DNA from: an uncultured Prevotella sp.
GTDB lineage: Bacteria > Bacteroidota > Bacteroidia > Bacteroidales > Bacteroidaceae
Assembly (NCBI GenBank): GCA_900770515.1
Contig: CAAHDP010000112.1
Location: forward strand, 1-21,306
Reading direction: 5' to 3'
Length of the DNA: 21,306 nt
In this document: positions 7,432 to 14,693 of the stretch, piece after piece
How the letters are laid out: every line of letters begins with the position of its first letter
Position numbering within the stretch: position 1 is the stretch's first letter
The notes under the pieces: model-generated
The model's input: the letters and a program-made list of their open reading frames with translations, nothing else
Told to the model about the DNA's origin: nothing
Database searches by the model: none
Translations under genes and position numbers: made by a program

Positions 7432-9315
7432 ATGGGTTGGAAAGAAATTATCAAGAAGTGCCTGAGCTTAGTTTCGGCTCCTATTCGCAGGAATGCGAAC
7501 TTCTTTGTATTCATGTACTTATTAGGCATGATCAGTTCTATCGTGACCACACCAGCCAAGGGGTCTTTGTATGGTAATCTGTTCCTGGAGCTCTTTACCG
7601 ACCTCTACATCTTGTGTGCCATCCTCGCCATCTTCCCTAGGAAGGTGCGTTTGGGTTTACGTGGCGTGCTATACCTTATATTATATAGCGTCGCTGCCGC
7701 CGACACCTATTGCTTCGTGAATTTCGGTGCCACGCTCAATCCTTCTATGCTGATGCTGGTGGGCGAGACCAACAGTTCGGAGGCTAGCAGTTTCCTCTCG
7801 GCGCTCATCTCTACGGAAGTCATCTTCAGTAGTGTGGGCTGGATTTTGCTCCTAGCACTCATCCAGATACTCATCGCCCTCTTCCGCAAACAGCTCATCA
7901 AGGTTTACGTCTTCCTCATCACCGTACTCGAATTGGCTTCGCTCAAAAAACGGTTGATGGCCATTCCCCGTATGACGGCTGCCATGCCAGCCACCTTCGG
8001 TATCCTCTGTCTGGCGCTCCTGATTACGGGCGTCTGTACTTCCTGGCACAACAAGGCGGCTTATCACAAGCTCATGAATGGAAGCACCATCGGTGAAGTG
8101 GAGCATATCCTGACGGAGAAAGACCATGCTGTGCTCTATCTGCCAATCTACCGACTCCACTTCAGTATCTACGCCAACCAACTGGCGGCACATCAGATTA
8201 CCCAACTCATCCATGCTGCCCATGAGGTGAAGGTAGATAGCTGCAGCTATCGCTCGCCTAACATCGTATTGATTATCGGTGAGAGCTTCGGTCGCCATCA
8301 TTCCCAGCAGTATGGCTACTTCATGAATACCACCCCTCTGCAGGTGGCATTGGAGAAGAGCCGCAAACTGACCAAGTTTACCGATGTGGTAACCTGCTGG
8401 AACCTGACCAGTTTTGTATTCAAGAACATGCTTTCTACCCATGTTGTGGGCGAGAAGGGTGAATGGTGCGACTATCCGCTCTTCCCGGAGGTGTTCCGCA
8501 AGGCAGGCTATAACGTTACCTTCATCACCAACGAGTTTCTTCCACAAGCCAAGGAGGCGGTTTATGATTTCAGCGGCGGCTTCTTCCTGAACAACCCGGA
8601 ACTAAGCAAACTGCAGTTTGACCATCGCAACACCCAGCTCCACGATTTGGACGACGGACTTCTGAAGGATTACGACGACAGTTTGAAGAACTTCCAGAAG
8701 GAGCACAACCTCACCATCTTCCATCTGATGGGACAGCACGTGAACTACAAACAGCGCTATCGCATGAATCAGGGCAGATTCTGGGCAAGCAGTTATGAGG
8801 ATAAGCGCCCTGAGCTGACCAATGCGCAGCGCAAGATGCTGAGTCATTACGACAACGCCACCCTCTACAACGACTCCATCGTGGCACAAATCGTAAAGCG
8901 ATTCCAGAAACAGGATGCCATCGTCATCTACGTGCCAGACCATGGCGAGGAATGCTATGAGGAAAATCGTGGCTTCATCTGCCGCAACCACTCAGCCAAT
9001 ATCGACTGGCCTCTGGCACACTATGAGTTTGAGATTCCATTCTGGATTTATTGCTCACCGAAGTACATCAAGGCTCACCGCAAGATTTACAAGCAGATAC
9101 GTGCTGCCAAGGACAAACGATTCATGACCGATGCCCTGCCCCACCTATTATTATATCTGGCAGGCATCGAAACTCCAACCTACAAGGAAGAGTACAATAT
9201 CCTGAGTCCGAAGTACAACGAAATGCGCCCACGCATTCTCAAGAACTCTGTAGATTACGACAAACTTCGTGATGAATATTATAAGAAACAAGAAAAGAAA
9301 GGAGCAAAGAAATGA
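7432..9315 (+). CDS. CptA/EptA-like phosphoethanolamine transferase (membrane sulfatase-fold)
   Basis: Proteins of this type move phosphoethanolamine from phosphatidylethanolamine to lipid A, core heptose or surface glycans on the periplasmic side. About five membrane helices fill the first 215 residues; after the fourth-helix region comes ETNSSEASSFLS, a motif I associate with the CptA branch. The sulfatase-fold domain starts with PNIVLIIGES at 276-285; S285 (codon 8284-8286) is at the place of the Thr nucleophile of EptA (GET). Metal-site residues include D503-H504-G505-E506, and a later HYEFEIPFW segment also fits the fold. The length of 627 residues is slightly longer than EptA. Its stop codon overlaps the next start as ATGA, so translation of the first acyltransferase is probably coupled. 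Specificity for lipid A, glycan or another acceptor cannot be told from sequence. Confidence 0.85.
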   Translation: MGWKEIIKKCLSLVSAPIRRNANFFVFMYLLGMISSIVTTPAKGSLYGNLFLELFTDLYILCAILAIFPRKVRLGLRGVLYLILYSVAAADTYCFVNFGATLNPSMLMLVGETNSSEASSFLSALISTEVIFSSVGWILLLALIQILIALFRKQLIKVYVFLITVLELASLKKRLMAIPRMTAAMPATFGILCLALLITGVCTSWHNKAAYHKLMNGSTIGEVEHILTEKDHAVLYLPIYRLHFSIYANQLAAHQITQLIHAAHEVKVDSCSYRSPNIVLIIGESFGRHHSQQYGYFMNTTPLQVALEKSRKLTKFTDVVTCWNLTSFVFKNMLSTHVVGEKGEWCDYPLFPEVFRKAGYNVTFITNEFLPQAKEAVYDFSGGFFLNNPELSKLQFDHRNTQLHDLDDGLLKDYDDSLKNFQKEHNLTIFHLMGQHVNYKQRYRMNQGRFWASSYEDKRPELTNAQRKMLSHYDNATLYNDSIVAQIVKRFQKQDAIVIYVPDHGEECYEENRGFICRNHSANIDWPLAHYEFEIPFWIYCSPKYIKAHRKIYKQIRAAKDKRFMTDALPHLLLYLAGIETPTYKEEYNILSPKYNEMRPRILKNSVDYDKLRDEYYKKQEKKGAKK

Positions 9316-10457
9316 ATCAATCGATACTTTCAAGAAATGCATGCAATGCATTGAGAGGACTTGCCATCATCGGCATCTTCCTGCACAACTACTGCCATTG
9401 GCTCGGTCCTATCGTCAAGGAGAATGAGTATCAGTTCTTCCTGCGCAACGCTGACTGGCTGACACAGGTGCTGGCGAATCCCGACATCAACCTGCCAATC
9501 CACCTGCTGTCGTTCTTCGGCCATTACGGTGTGCCCGTGTTCCTCTTTCTGAGTGCATACGGACTGGTGATGAAGTATGAGGCAAAACCTCATATCACAG
9601 CAGAACAGCAAGCCCAGATGTATAGCATCTCGGGCAAGAACCAATCGTGGAGAATCAATTGGCGTGAACCTCTGCGCTTTATACGCTATCATTATCTGAA
9701 GCTCTTCAAGATGATGATAGTGGGATACGTGGCATTCACCCTGATAGATTACATCACCCCGGGTTCTCGCCACTACGAGGTATTGGGCATCGTTTCGATG
9801 CTGGGCATGTTTAATAATGTGCTGCCTAATCCTGACGACATCATCTGGCCGGGTCCTTACTGGTTCTTCGGTCTGATGCTGCAGTTATACATCGTATACC
9901 GCTTGTTTCTCTATCGCCGTCATTGGGGATGGACGGTGGGACTGATGCTTATCTGCATCGGCATCCAGCTCATCCTGGGCTTCGATAATCCAGAAAGCGA
10001 GGCGATGAACCGCTACCGCTACAACTTCATGGGCGGCATGCTGCCATTCGGACTGGGTATTCTCTATGCCCGCTATGGCGAGAAGATACTCATGACCTTT
10101 CATTCGCCTATCACCAATTTCTTCGGCTGCATCTTCTGCATCTCGCTGATTTACAGTTTGAGTCTTAACATGATAGGATGGACCTTTGTTCCGTTCTTCA
10201 TCTGTCTGCTCTGCGTACTCGTGGCAGAGATGCTGCAAAACATCAGTTGGCTGTCAGGTATTTATAAGGTATTGGAGTGGATGGGCAGCATATCAGCCGC
10301 CCTCTTCGTGAGTCATCCGATTGCCCGTAAGATTTTCATTCCTATCAGTCGTCATGGCGACATCTATGCCGGATTGCTGCTCTACATCATCGCCAGCATC
10401 TGCATAGCGTGGCTCTTTACCCAACTGATGAAGAAAATTCCGAATCCGAAATACTAG
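9312..10457 (+). CDS. Acyltransferase-3 family membrane protein (first of three)
   Basis: This 381-residue integral membrane protein fits the Acyl_transf_3 family, which transfers acetyl or other acyl groups to sugars of lipopolysaccharide, capsule or other glycans. The N-terminus has the typical R-G-L-A-I-I-G-I-F-L-H sequence, with H25 as the likely conserved histidine. Next comes HYGVPVFLFLSAYGLVM (about 77-93), the family's second helix motif. About ten helices are expected. A hydrophilic insert with a WRINWREPLRF segment lies at about 115-125 before RYHYLKLFK. The start ATG overlaps the stop of the phosphoethanolamine transferase by 4 bp (ATGA). The next acyltransferase follows after 22 bp. 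Acyl donor and acceptor are unknown. Confidence 0.88.
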   Translation: MNQSILSRNACNALRGLAIIGIFLHNYCHWLGPIVKENEYQFFLRNADWLTQVLANPDINLPIHLLSFFGHYGVPVFLFLSAYGLVMKYEAKPHITAEQQAQMYSISGKNQSWRINWREPLRFIRYHYLKLFKMMIVGYVAFTLIDYITPGSRHYEVLGIVSMLGMFNNVLPNPDDIIWPGPYWFFGLMLQLYIVYRLFLYRRHWGWTVGLMLICIGIQLILGFDNPESEAMNRYRYNFMGGMLPFGLGILYARYGEKILMTFHSPITNFFGCIFCISLIYSLSLNMIGWTFVPFFICLLCVLVAEMLQNISWLSGIYKVLEWMGSISAALFVSHPIARKIFIPISRHGDIYAGLLLYIIASICIAWLFTQLMKKIPNPKY

Positions 10458-10479
10458 ATTTTGAAGAAAGAAAAGAGAT

Positions 10480-11487
10480 ATGATAAAGATAAAAGACATA
10501 GAACTGGCGAATATCAGCAGATTTCGCGGAGAATTGATGGGAGCGGCGATGCTCTTCATCATCCTCTTTCATGTGGCATTGCCTAGGGAGAATGCTTTCT
10601 ATGGTCTCCGCCGGATGGGCAATGTGGGGGTAGATATGTTCTTATTCCTCAGCGGAATAGGACTGTGGTTCTCGTGGATGAAGACTCCTTCGGCAAGGCA
10701 TTTCTTCATCCGCCGCTATCTGCGCATCTATCCCACCTGGCTCATCATCGCCTGTCTCTTCTATATTCCTGACTTTCACGGCGGAAGCACCTGGAATTGG
10801 GTCAATCTCTTGGGCGAGATAACCATCAACTGGGGATTCTGGCTGCACGACGAGCTTAACTTCTGGTATATTCCTGCCACGATGATGCTCTATCTCTTTG
10901 CCCCTGCCTACATGGAACTCATCAAACGGCATCCTATCTACCGATGGCTGCCGGTGGTGATGATTATGTGGTGCATCCTGGTACAATACGTTACGCCCAT
11001 CCATCATGCCGTAGGACATCTTGAAATATTCTGGAGTCGTGTACCTATCTTCTTCATAGGCATCAACATGGGAGAGATGGTGCGACAGAAACAGACGCTG
11101 GATGGTGCATCGATATGGATGATATGGCTCATGTTCCTGATGACCCTGATGGCAAGCATCTTCCTGGAACAGGAGAAACACGGCATGTTTCCACTCTTTC
11201 TGGAGCGCATGCTCTACATCCCGCTCACCATCACCAGCATCCTGCTGCTCAACCGTATCTTCCGCCGCACTCCCCATTGGTTCAACCGATGCTTTATGCT
11301 TGTAGGAGCACTCAGCCTGGAATGTTATCTTATCCATATCCACTTTGTACTCAAATACATAGAGCCTCATCATTGGGGATATTGGCCTACCTTCTTTGCC
11401 TGCATAGGCATCACCCTGCCTGCAGCATGGATACTGAGTAAGATAGCAGGATGGATTTCCAGAGAATTATCTAAGATTATCAAGTAA
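10480..11487 (+). CDS. Acyltransferase-3 family membrane protein (second of three)
   Basis: This is a 335-residue multi-pass protein of the Acyl_transf_3 family. The opening helix contains FRGELMGAAMLFIILFH, with H31 in the conserved position. It is followed by GNVGVDMFLFLSGIGLWFS (about 47-65), the strongest family motif, and by FFIRRYLRIYPTWL (about 69-82), which resembles the R-R-R-x-x-R-I-x-P segment of sugar O-acetyltransferases. A late helix with LSLECYLIHIHF (about 275-286) is also typical. It differs clearly from the first and third acyltransferases here, so it is not a recent duplicate. It lies 22 bp after the previous gene and 11 bp before the UbiA gene. An O-acetyltransferase acting on a surface or lipid-linked glycan is likely; the exact substrate is unknown. 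Confidence 0.9.
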   Translation: MIKIKDIELANISRFRGELMGAAMLFIILFHVALPRENAFYGLRRMGNVGVDMFLFLSGIGLWFSWMKTPSARHFFIRRYLRIYPTWLIIACLFYIPDFHGGSTWNWVNLLGEITINWGFWLHDELNFWYIPATMMLYLFAPAYMELIKRHPIYRWLPVVMIMWCILVQYVTPIHHAVGHLEIFWSRVPIFFIGINMGEMVRQKQTLDGASIWMIWLMFLMTLMASIFLEQEKHGMFPLFLERMLYIPLTITSILLLNRIFRRTPHWFNRCFMLVGALSLECYLIHIHFVLKYIEPHHWGYWPTFFACIGITLPAAWILSKIAGWISRELSKIIK

Positions 11488-11498
11488 AAAAGGTTTTT

Positions 11499-12404
11499 AT
11501 GAACGAGAATAAAACAAAAGATAGTAAAGGTTTTGCTGCCTTGATGCGACTGATTCGCCCCAAGCAGTGGATTAAGAACATGTTTATCTTCGTGCCACTT
11601 TTCTTTGGTGGTGCCCTATTTCATACCGATGCCTTGCTGGCTGGCTTGATTACCTTCATAGCCTATAGCTTTGCTGCATCGAGCATCTATTGCTTCAACG
11701 ACATCTATGATGTGGAGGCAGACCGCCGCCATCCCGTGAAATGCCATCGTCCGATAGCATCGGGAGCGGTGAGCGTAAAACAGGCATACGGACTGATGTT
11801 CCTGATGTTTGTCCTCTCGATGGGAGCGTGCAGTTTGCTCGATTCATGGAAAACAATGGGCGTCATTGCCTTCTATTGGCTTTTAAATCTCTGCTATTGC
11901 GCCAAACTGAAACAGTATGCCATCATCGATGTATGCATCGTAGCCTTCGGTTTCGTGCTCCGTCTGTTGGCTGGTGGTATAGCCACCCAAATCGTTCTGA
12001 GTAAATGGATTGTGTTGATGACTTTCCTTATCACCCTCTTCATGAGTTTTGCCAAGCGCCGCGATGACGTCTTGCGGATGGAGAAGACGGGCGAGGCACC
12101 TCGCAAGAATACCAGCAGATATAACCTCACATTCATCAATCAGGCGATAACCATCACCGCCTCAGTTACCCTGGTATGCTACATCATGTACACCGTGAGC
12201 CCTGAGGTTATCGAGAATTTCCACACAGAATACCTCTATCTTACCAGTGTCTTCGTATTGGTGGGCTTGCTGCGCTACATCCAGATAGCCGTGGTTGACC
12301 AGAAAAGCGGCGACCCTACGAAGATTATCCTTCGAGACAGAATCACCCAGTTTATCGTTCTCGCCTGGTTACTTTCATTCCTCTTCCTTATCTATATAGA
12401 ATAA
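11499..12404 (+). CDS. UbiA-family polyprenyl-phosphate phosphoribosyltransferase (DPPR synthase-like)
   Basis: This UbiA-superfamily membrane enzyme resembles decaprenyl-phosphate phosphoribosyltransferase (mycobacterial Rv3806c/UbiA), which transfers ribose 5-phosphate from PRPP to polyprenyl phosphate. The 301 residues begin LIRPKQWIKNMFIFVPLFFGG. The first Asp-rich motif is N67-D68-I-Y-D71-V-E-A-D75-R-R-H-P-V-K81-C-H-R84-P, and the DPPR-type second loop is K186-R-R-D-D followed by KTGEAPRKNTSRY. About nine helices are predicted. These features separate it from quinone and heme prenyltransferases of the same family. The next gene, 48 bp on, encodes a HAD-IB phosphatase that could remove the 5-phosphate. 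I see no DprE1 or DprE2 homologue in the window, so the final sugar may be ribofuranose, or the epimerase may lie elsewhere. Confidence 0.85.
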   Translation: MNENKTKDSKGFAALMRLIRPKQWIKNMFIFVPLFFGGALFHTDALLAGLITFIAYSFAASSIYCFNDIYDVEADRRHPVKCHRPIASGAVSVKQAYGLMFLMFVLSMGACSLLDSWKTMGVIAFYWLLNLCYCAKLKQYAIIDVCIVAFGFVLRLLAGGIATQIVLSKWIVLMTFLITLFMSFAKRRDDVLRMEKTGEAPRKNTSRYNLTFINQAITITASVTLVCYIMYTVSPEVIENFHTEYLYLTSVFVLVGLLRYIQIAVVDQKSGDPTKIILRDRITQFIVLAWLLSFLFLIYIE

Positions 12405-12452
12405 GGAGAGTACATCTTTATAAAAGAGCACATTTTAAACACGGAAAAAGAA

Positions 12453-13094
12453 ATGAAGAAGAAATTATATTGTTTCGATTTCGACGGAACCCTCACCACG
12501 AGCGATACATTGCTTGAATTCATCAAGTATGCCAAGGGAAAGGGACGCTTTCTGATGGTATTCCTGATGTATAGCCCCTTACTGGTGCTGATGAAGCTGC
12601 ACCTTTATCCCAACTGGAAGGCAAAACAGCAGATATTCGCCCACCTCTTCGCCGGCATGCGCATCGAGAAATTTGATGTGCTCTGCCGTGGTTTTGCCGA
12701 AGAGAATCAGCATCTGCTCCGTCCCAAAGGCATTACCTTAGTGCATGAAGCATTGGTAGCAGGGGCAAAAGTATTCATTGTCAGCGCCAGCATCGACAAC
12801 TGGGTACGCCCTTTCTTTGAGATACGTAATCTGAAAGGTATCCAGGTTTTGGGTACTCAGATAGAGGTAGTAGATGGCAAACTTACAGGCTATTTCAAGT
12901 CGAACAATTGCTACGGCAAGGAGAAGGTGAACCGCATTACAGAGGCACTAGTCTCTTCGCAAGCATCACATTCTGAATCTGCAAAATCTTTCGAGCGTTC
13001 TGAATATGAGATAGAAGCCTTTGGAGATAGCCGTGGCGATAAAGAGATGCTTGCCTTCGCCGACAAGGGACACTTTAAACCATTCAGAGAATAA
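12453..13094 (+). CDS. HAD-IB family phosphatase, possible phosphatase for polyprenyl-phosphoribose
   Basis: This 213-residue haloacid-dehalogenase hydrolase of the IB (phosphoserine phosphatase-like) group starts with motif I FDFDGTLT, with D9 as nucleophile and D11 as acid/base. Motif II is S111-A-S, motif III lysine is in YGKEKVN (K156 or K158), and motif IV is GDSRGDKEML with D192 and D196. A helical cap lies between residues 15 and 85. The set is complete, so it should be active. Between motif III and IV there is a Ser-rich, low-complexity insert at about 167-183. It follows the DPPR synthase-like gene and so may dephosphorylate polyprenyl-phosphoryl-ribose 5-phosphate; that role is inferred from context. 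A free phospho-amino acid or phospho-sugar substrate is the alternative. Confidence 0.85.
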   Translation: MKKKLYCFDFDGTLTTSDTLLEFIKYAKGKGRFLMVFLMYSPLLVLMKLHLYPNWKAKQQIFAHLFAGMRIEKFDVLCRGFAEENQHLLRPKGITLVHEALVAGAKVFIVSASIDNWVRPFFEIRNLKGIQVLGTQIEVVDGKLTGYFKSNNCYGKEKVNRITEALVSSQASHSESAKSFERSEYEIEAFGDSRGDKEMLAFADKGHFKPFRE

Positions 13095-13145
13095 TAAACT
13101 TCCTGTTACAGAAAATAACATGATAAGAAATACTGAGAATATAAC

Positions 13146-14156
13146 ATGAAAAGAAATACAGACCTCGACTTGATACGAGCCATCCTCATCATTCTCATGA
13201 TATTGATTCATATTGTGAGTTTCGGCAATGCATACCCACATCTGAAAGCTGGCATTCTCTCGTTTATGATGCCTACCTTCCTCATCATCACGGGTTATCT
13301 TGTCAATATCGAGAAAACCGGAAGACAGATGAGAAACTATCTGAAATGTCTCGCCCTGCCCTATGTCATCATGGTAACAGGATTCTCAGTCCTCTCCTAT
13401 TATATGCCGGTGAGAGATGGCATCACAGAGCTCTCCCTCTCCCAGATAGGCGAGAAAATCTTCATCACTTCTATCGGGCCCTATTGGTTTATCCAAACTA
13501 TGATTATCTGCGGAACCCTCTATTACTTCAGCTTCCGTGGAAGGAATTGGAATGATTTACACAAGAATTATACAAAAAGAGATACCTATGCCAGCCTTTT
13601 CGTCTTCGCACTTACGCTGCTCCTGATATCAGAAACTCCAGCCCTATCGGCAAGTGCGGCTGCCTATTATTTCATCGGTGTAGTTATCCGACAGAGCAAG
13701 ACGGAGTGGAGCAAGCTGTTCCGCCACGAATTCTTCGCCATTTTCCTGTGGATTTATCTGCTCTACCGCGATGACTGGTACGACTGGGGCAACCTGGCCA
13801 TCGTTTTCTCCTGCTGGTGCTGTATCAGTTGCCTGCTGTTCCTGCAACACCTGCTCGATATTCCTGAACGCTTCAAGGATTTCAGTCCCATGATAGAAAA
13901 AGTGGCAAAGGTGACCAACAGAATCAAGGACACCTTATTATATATAGGGCGCAACACGCTGCCTATCTATCTCTTCCACCCCATCTTTACGATGGCTGCG
14001 AAGTTCTATCATCCCCTCTTTGCCTGGGATCCGAGCGAGATTTCGTTTGCTGCCGTCACCGTTATCCTTGCCATTATAGGCAGTCTGCTCATCGCCAAGG
14101 TGATGGAGAAGACCAAACTGGCTTATCTCTTCGGAAAAGGGAAATTATTAAGATAA
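13146..14156 (+). CDS. Acyltransferase-3 family membrane protein (third of three)
   Basis: This 336-residue multi-pass membrane protein starts MKRNTDLDLIRAILIILMILIH, with H22 at the conserved place of Acyl_transf_3 enzymes. MMPTFLIITGYLVN (about 40-53) comes next, as in O-acetyltransferases of the fucose/serine acetylase branch (WecH/OatB-like). The segment GPYWFIQTMIICGTLYY (about 115-131) is also typical. About ten helices are expected, ending in a basic tail. It lies 51 bp after the HAD gene with no promoter seen, and it is the last gene before a new transcription unit begins at 14190. It is unlike the other two acyltransferases in loop sequences, which suggests a separate acceptor. Substrate unknown. 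Confidence 0.85.
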   Translation: MKRNTDLDLIRAILIILMILIHIVSFGNAYPHLKAGILSFMMPTFLIITGYLVNIEKTGRQMRNYLKCLALPYVIMVTGFSVLSYYMPVRDGITELSLSQIGEKIFITSIGPYWFIQTMIICGTLYYFSFRGRNWNDLHKNYTKRDTYASLFVFALTLLLISETPALSASAAAYYFIGVVIRQSKTEWSKLFRHEFFAIFLWIYLLYRDDWYDWGNLAIVFSCWCCISCLLFLQHLLDIPERFKDFSPMIEKVAKVTNRIKDTLLYIGRNTLPIYLFHPIFTMAAKFYHPLFAWDPSEISFAAVTVILAIIGSLLIAKVMEKTKLAYLFGKGKLLR

Positions 14157-14189
14157 ATCCAAACAGATCAATATTTTGTAGAAAGAATA

Positions 14190-14221
14190 TTTGCTAAATA
14201 CAGGAAAAAGGCGTATTTTTG
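14190..14221 (+). promoter_or_regulatory. Predicted promoter of the gtrA unit
   Basis: A -33 TTTG at 14190-14193 and a -7 TATTTTTG at 14214-14221 are separated by 20 bp, fitting the Bacteroidota sigma factor consensus (TTTG, about 19 bp, TAnnTTTG). Transcription would begin near 14228, some 15 nt ahead of the gtrA ATG. This separates the acyltransferase block from the glycosyltransferase block. Confidence 0.7.
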
Positions 14222-14242
14222 CACGCCGAAAAAGATAAAACG

Positions 14243-14680
14243 ATGAATATCAAGAACAAGATAAACAACATGGATGACTCCAAACGAGAGAAGTTGGGCG
14301 AAGTCATCAGATTCGGCATTGTAGGCGGACTAGCCACAGTGCTGCAATATGGCATCTACCTGGCCATCATGCCAGTGTTGAGCCATTTCATTCCACAATT
14401 GGGCGACCATACTCTGGCTACTGCCGCCAACACCATCGCCTATGTCGTGAGTTTCATCTTCAACTTCATCGCCAGTACCCGCTATACATTTAAGGTGAAA
14501 GCGAATGCCAAACGAGGAGCAGGATTCACACTCTCGCATGTCGTCAACTATTCGATGCAGACCATCTGCCTTAACCTCTTTGTTGGTCTGGGGCTAGCTA
14601 AACAATGGGCGATGATTCCAACGCTCTGCATCTGCATTCCTGTAAACTTCTTATTGGTAAGATTTTTCTTAAAGAAATAG
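14243..14680 (+). CDS. GtrA family membrane protein
   Basis: GtrA-family proteins are small four-helix membrane proteins thought to help polyprenyl-phosphate-linked sugars cross the inner membrane. The 145 residues begin with a short charged region and then VIRFGIVGGLATVLQYGIYL, the usual first helix. AANTIAYVVSFIFNFIASTRYTF carries the conserved S-F-x-x-N-F segment. Two more helices follow, ending in RFFLKK. I chose the ATG at 14243, just after a strong promoter. An ATG at 14270 would also keep the whole domain, while a TTG at 14219 overlaps the -7 box and is unlikely. The GT-C-like gene follows after 13 bp, a natural partner because such enzymes use polyprenyl-phosphate sugars in the periplasm. 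Mycobacterial Rv3789 of the arabinan pathway is a known GtrA member. Confidence 0.9.
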   Translation: MNIKNKINNMDDSKREKLGEVIRFGIVGGLATVLQYGIYLAIMPVLSHFIPQLGDHTLATAANTIAYVVSFIFNFIASTRYTFKVKANAKRGAGFTLSHVVNYSMQTICLNLFVGLGLAKQWAMIPTLCICIPVNFLLVRFFLKK

Positions 14681-14693
14681 AAAAGAGAAAGAA

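Noticed and set aside
14219..14242. TTG start at 14219 for gtrA
   Set aside because: It overlaps the -7 box TATTTTTG; the ATG at 14243 fits both the promoter and the domain start.
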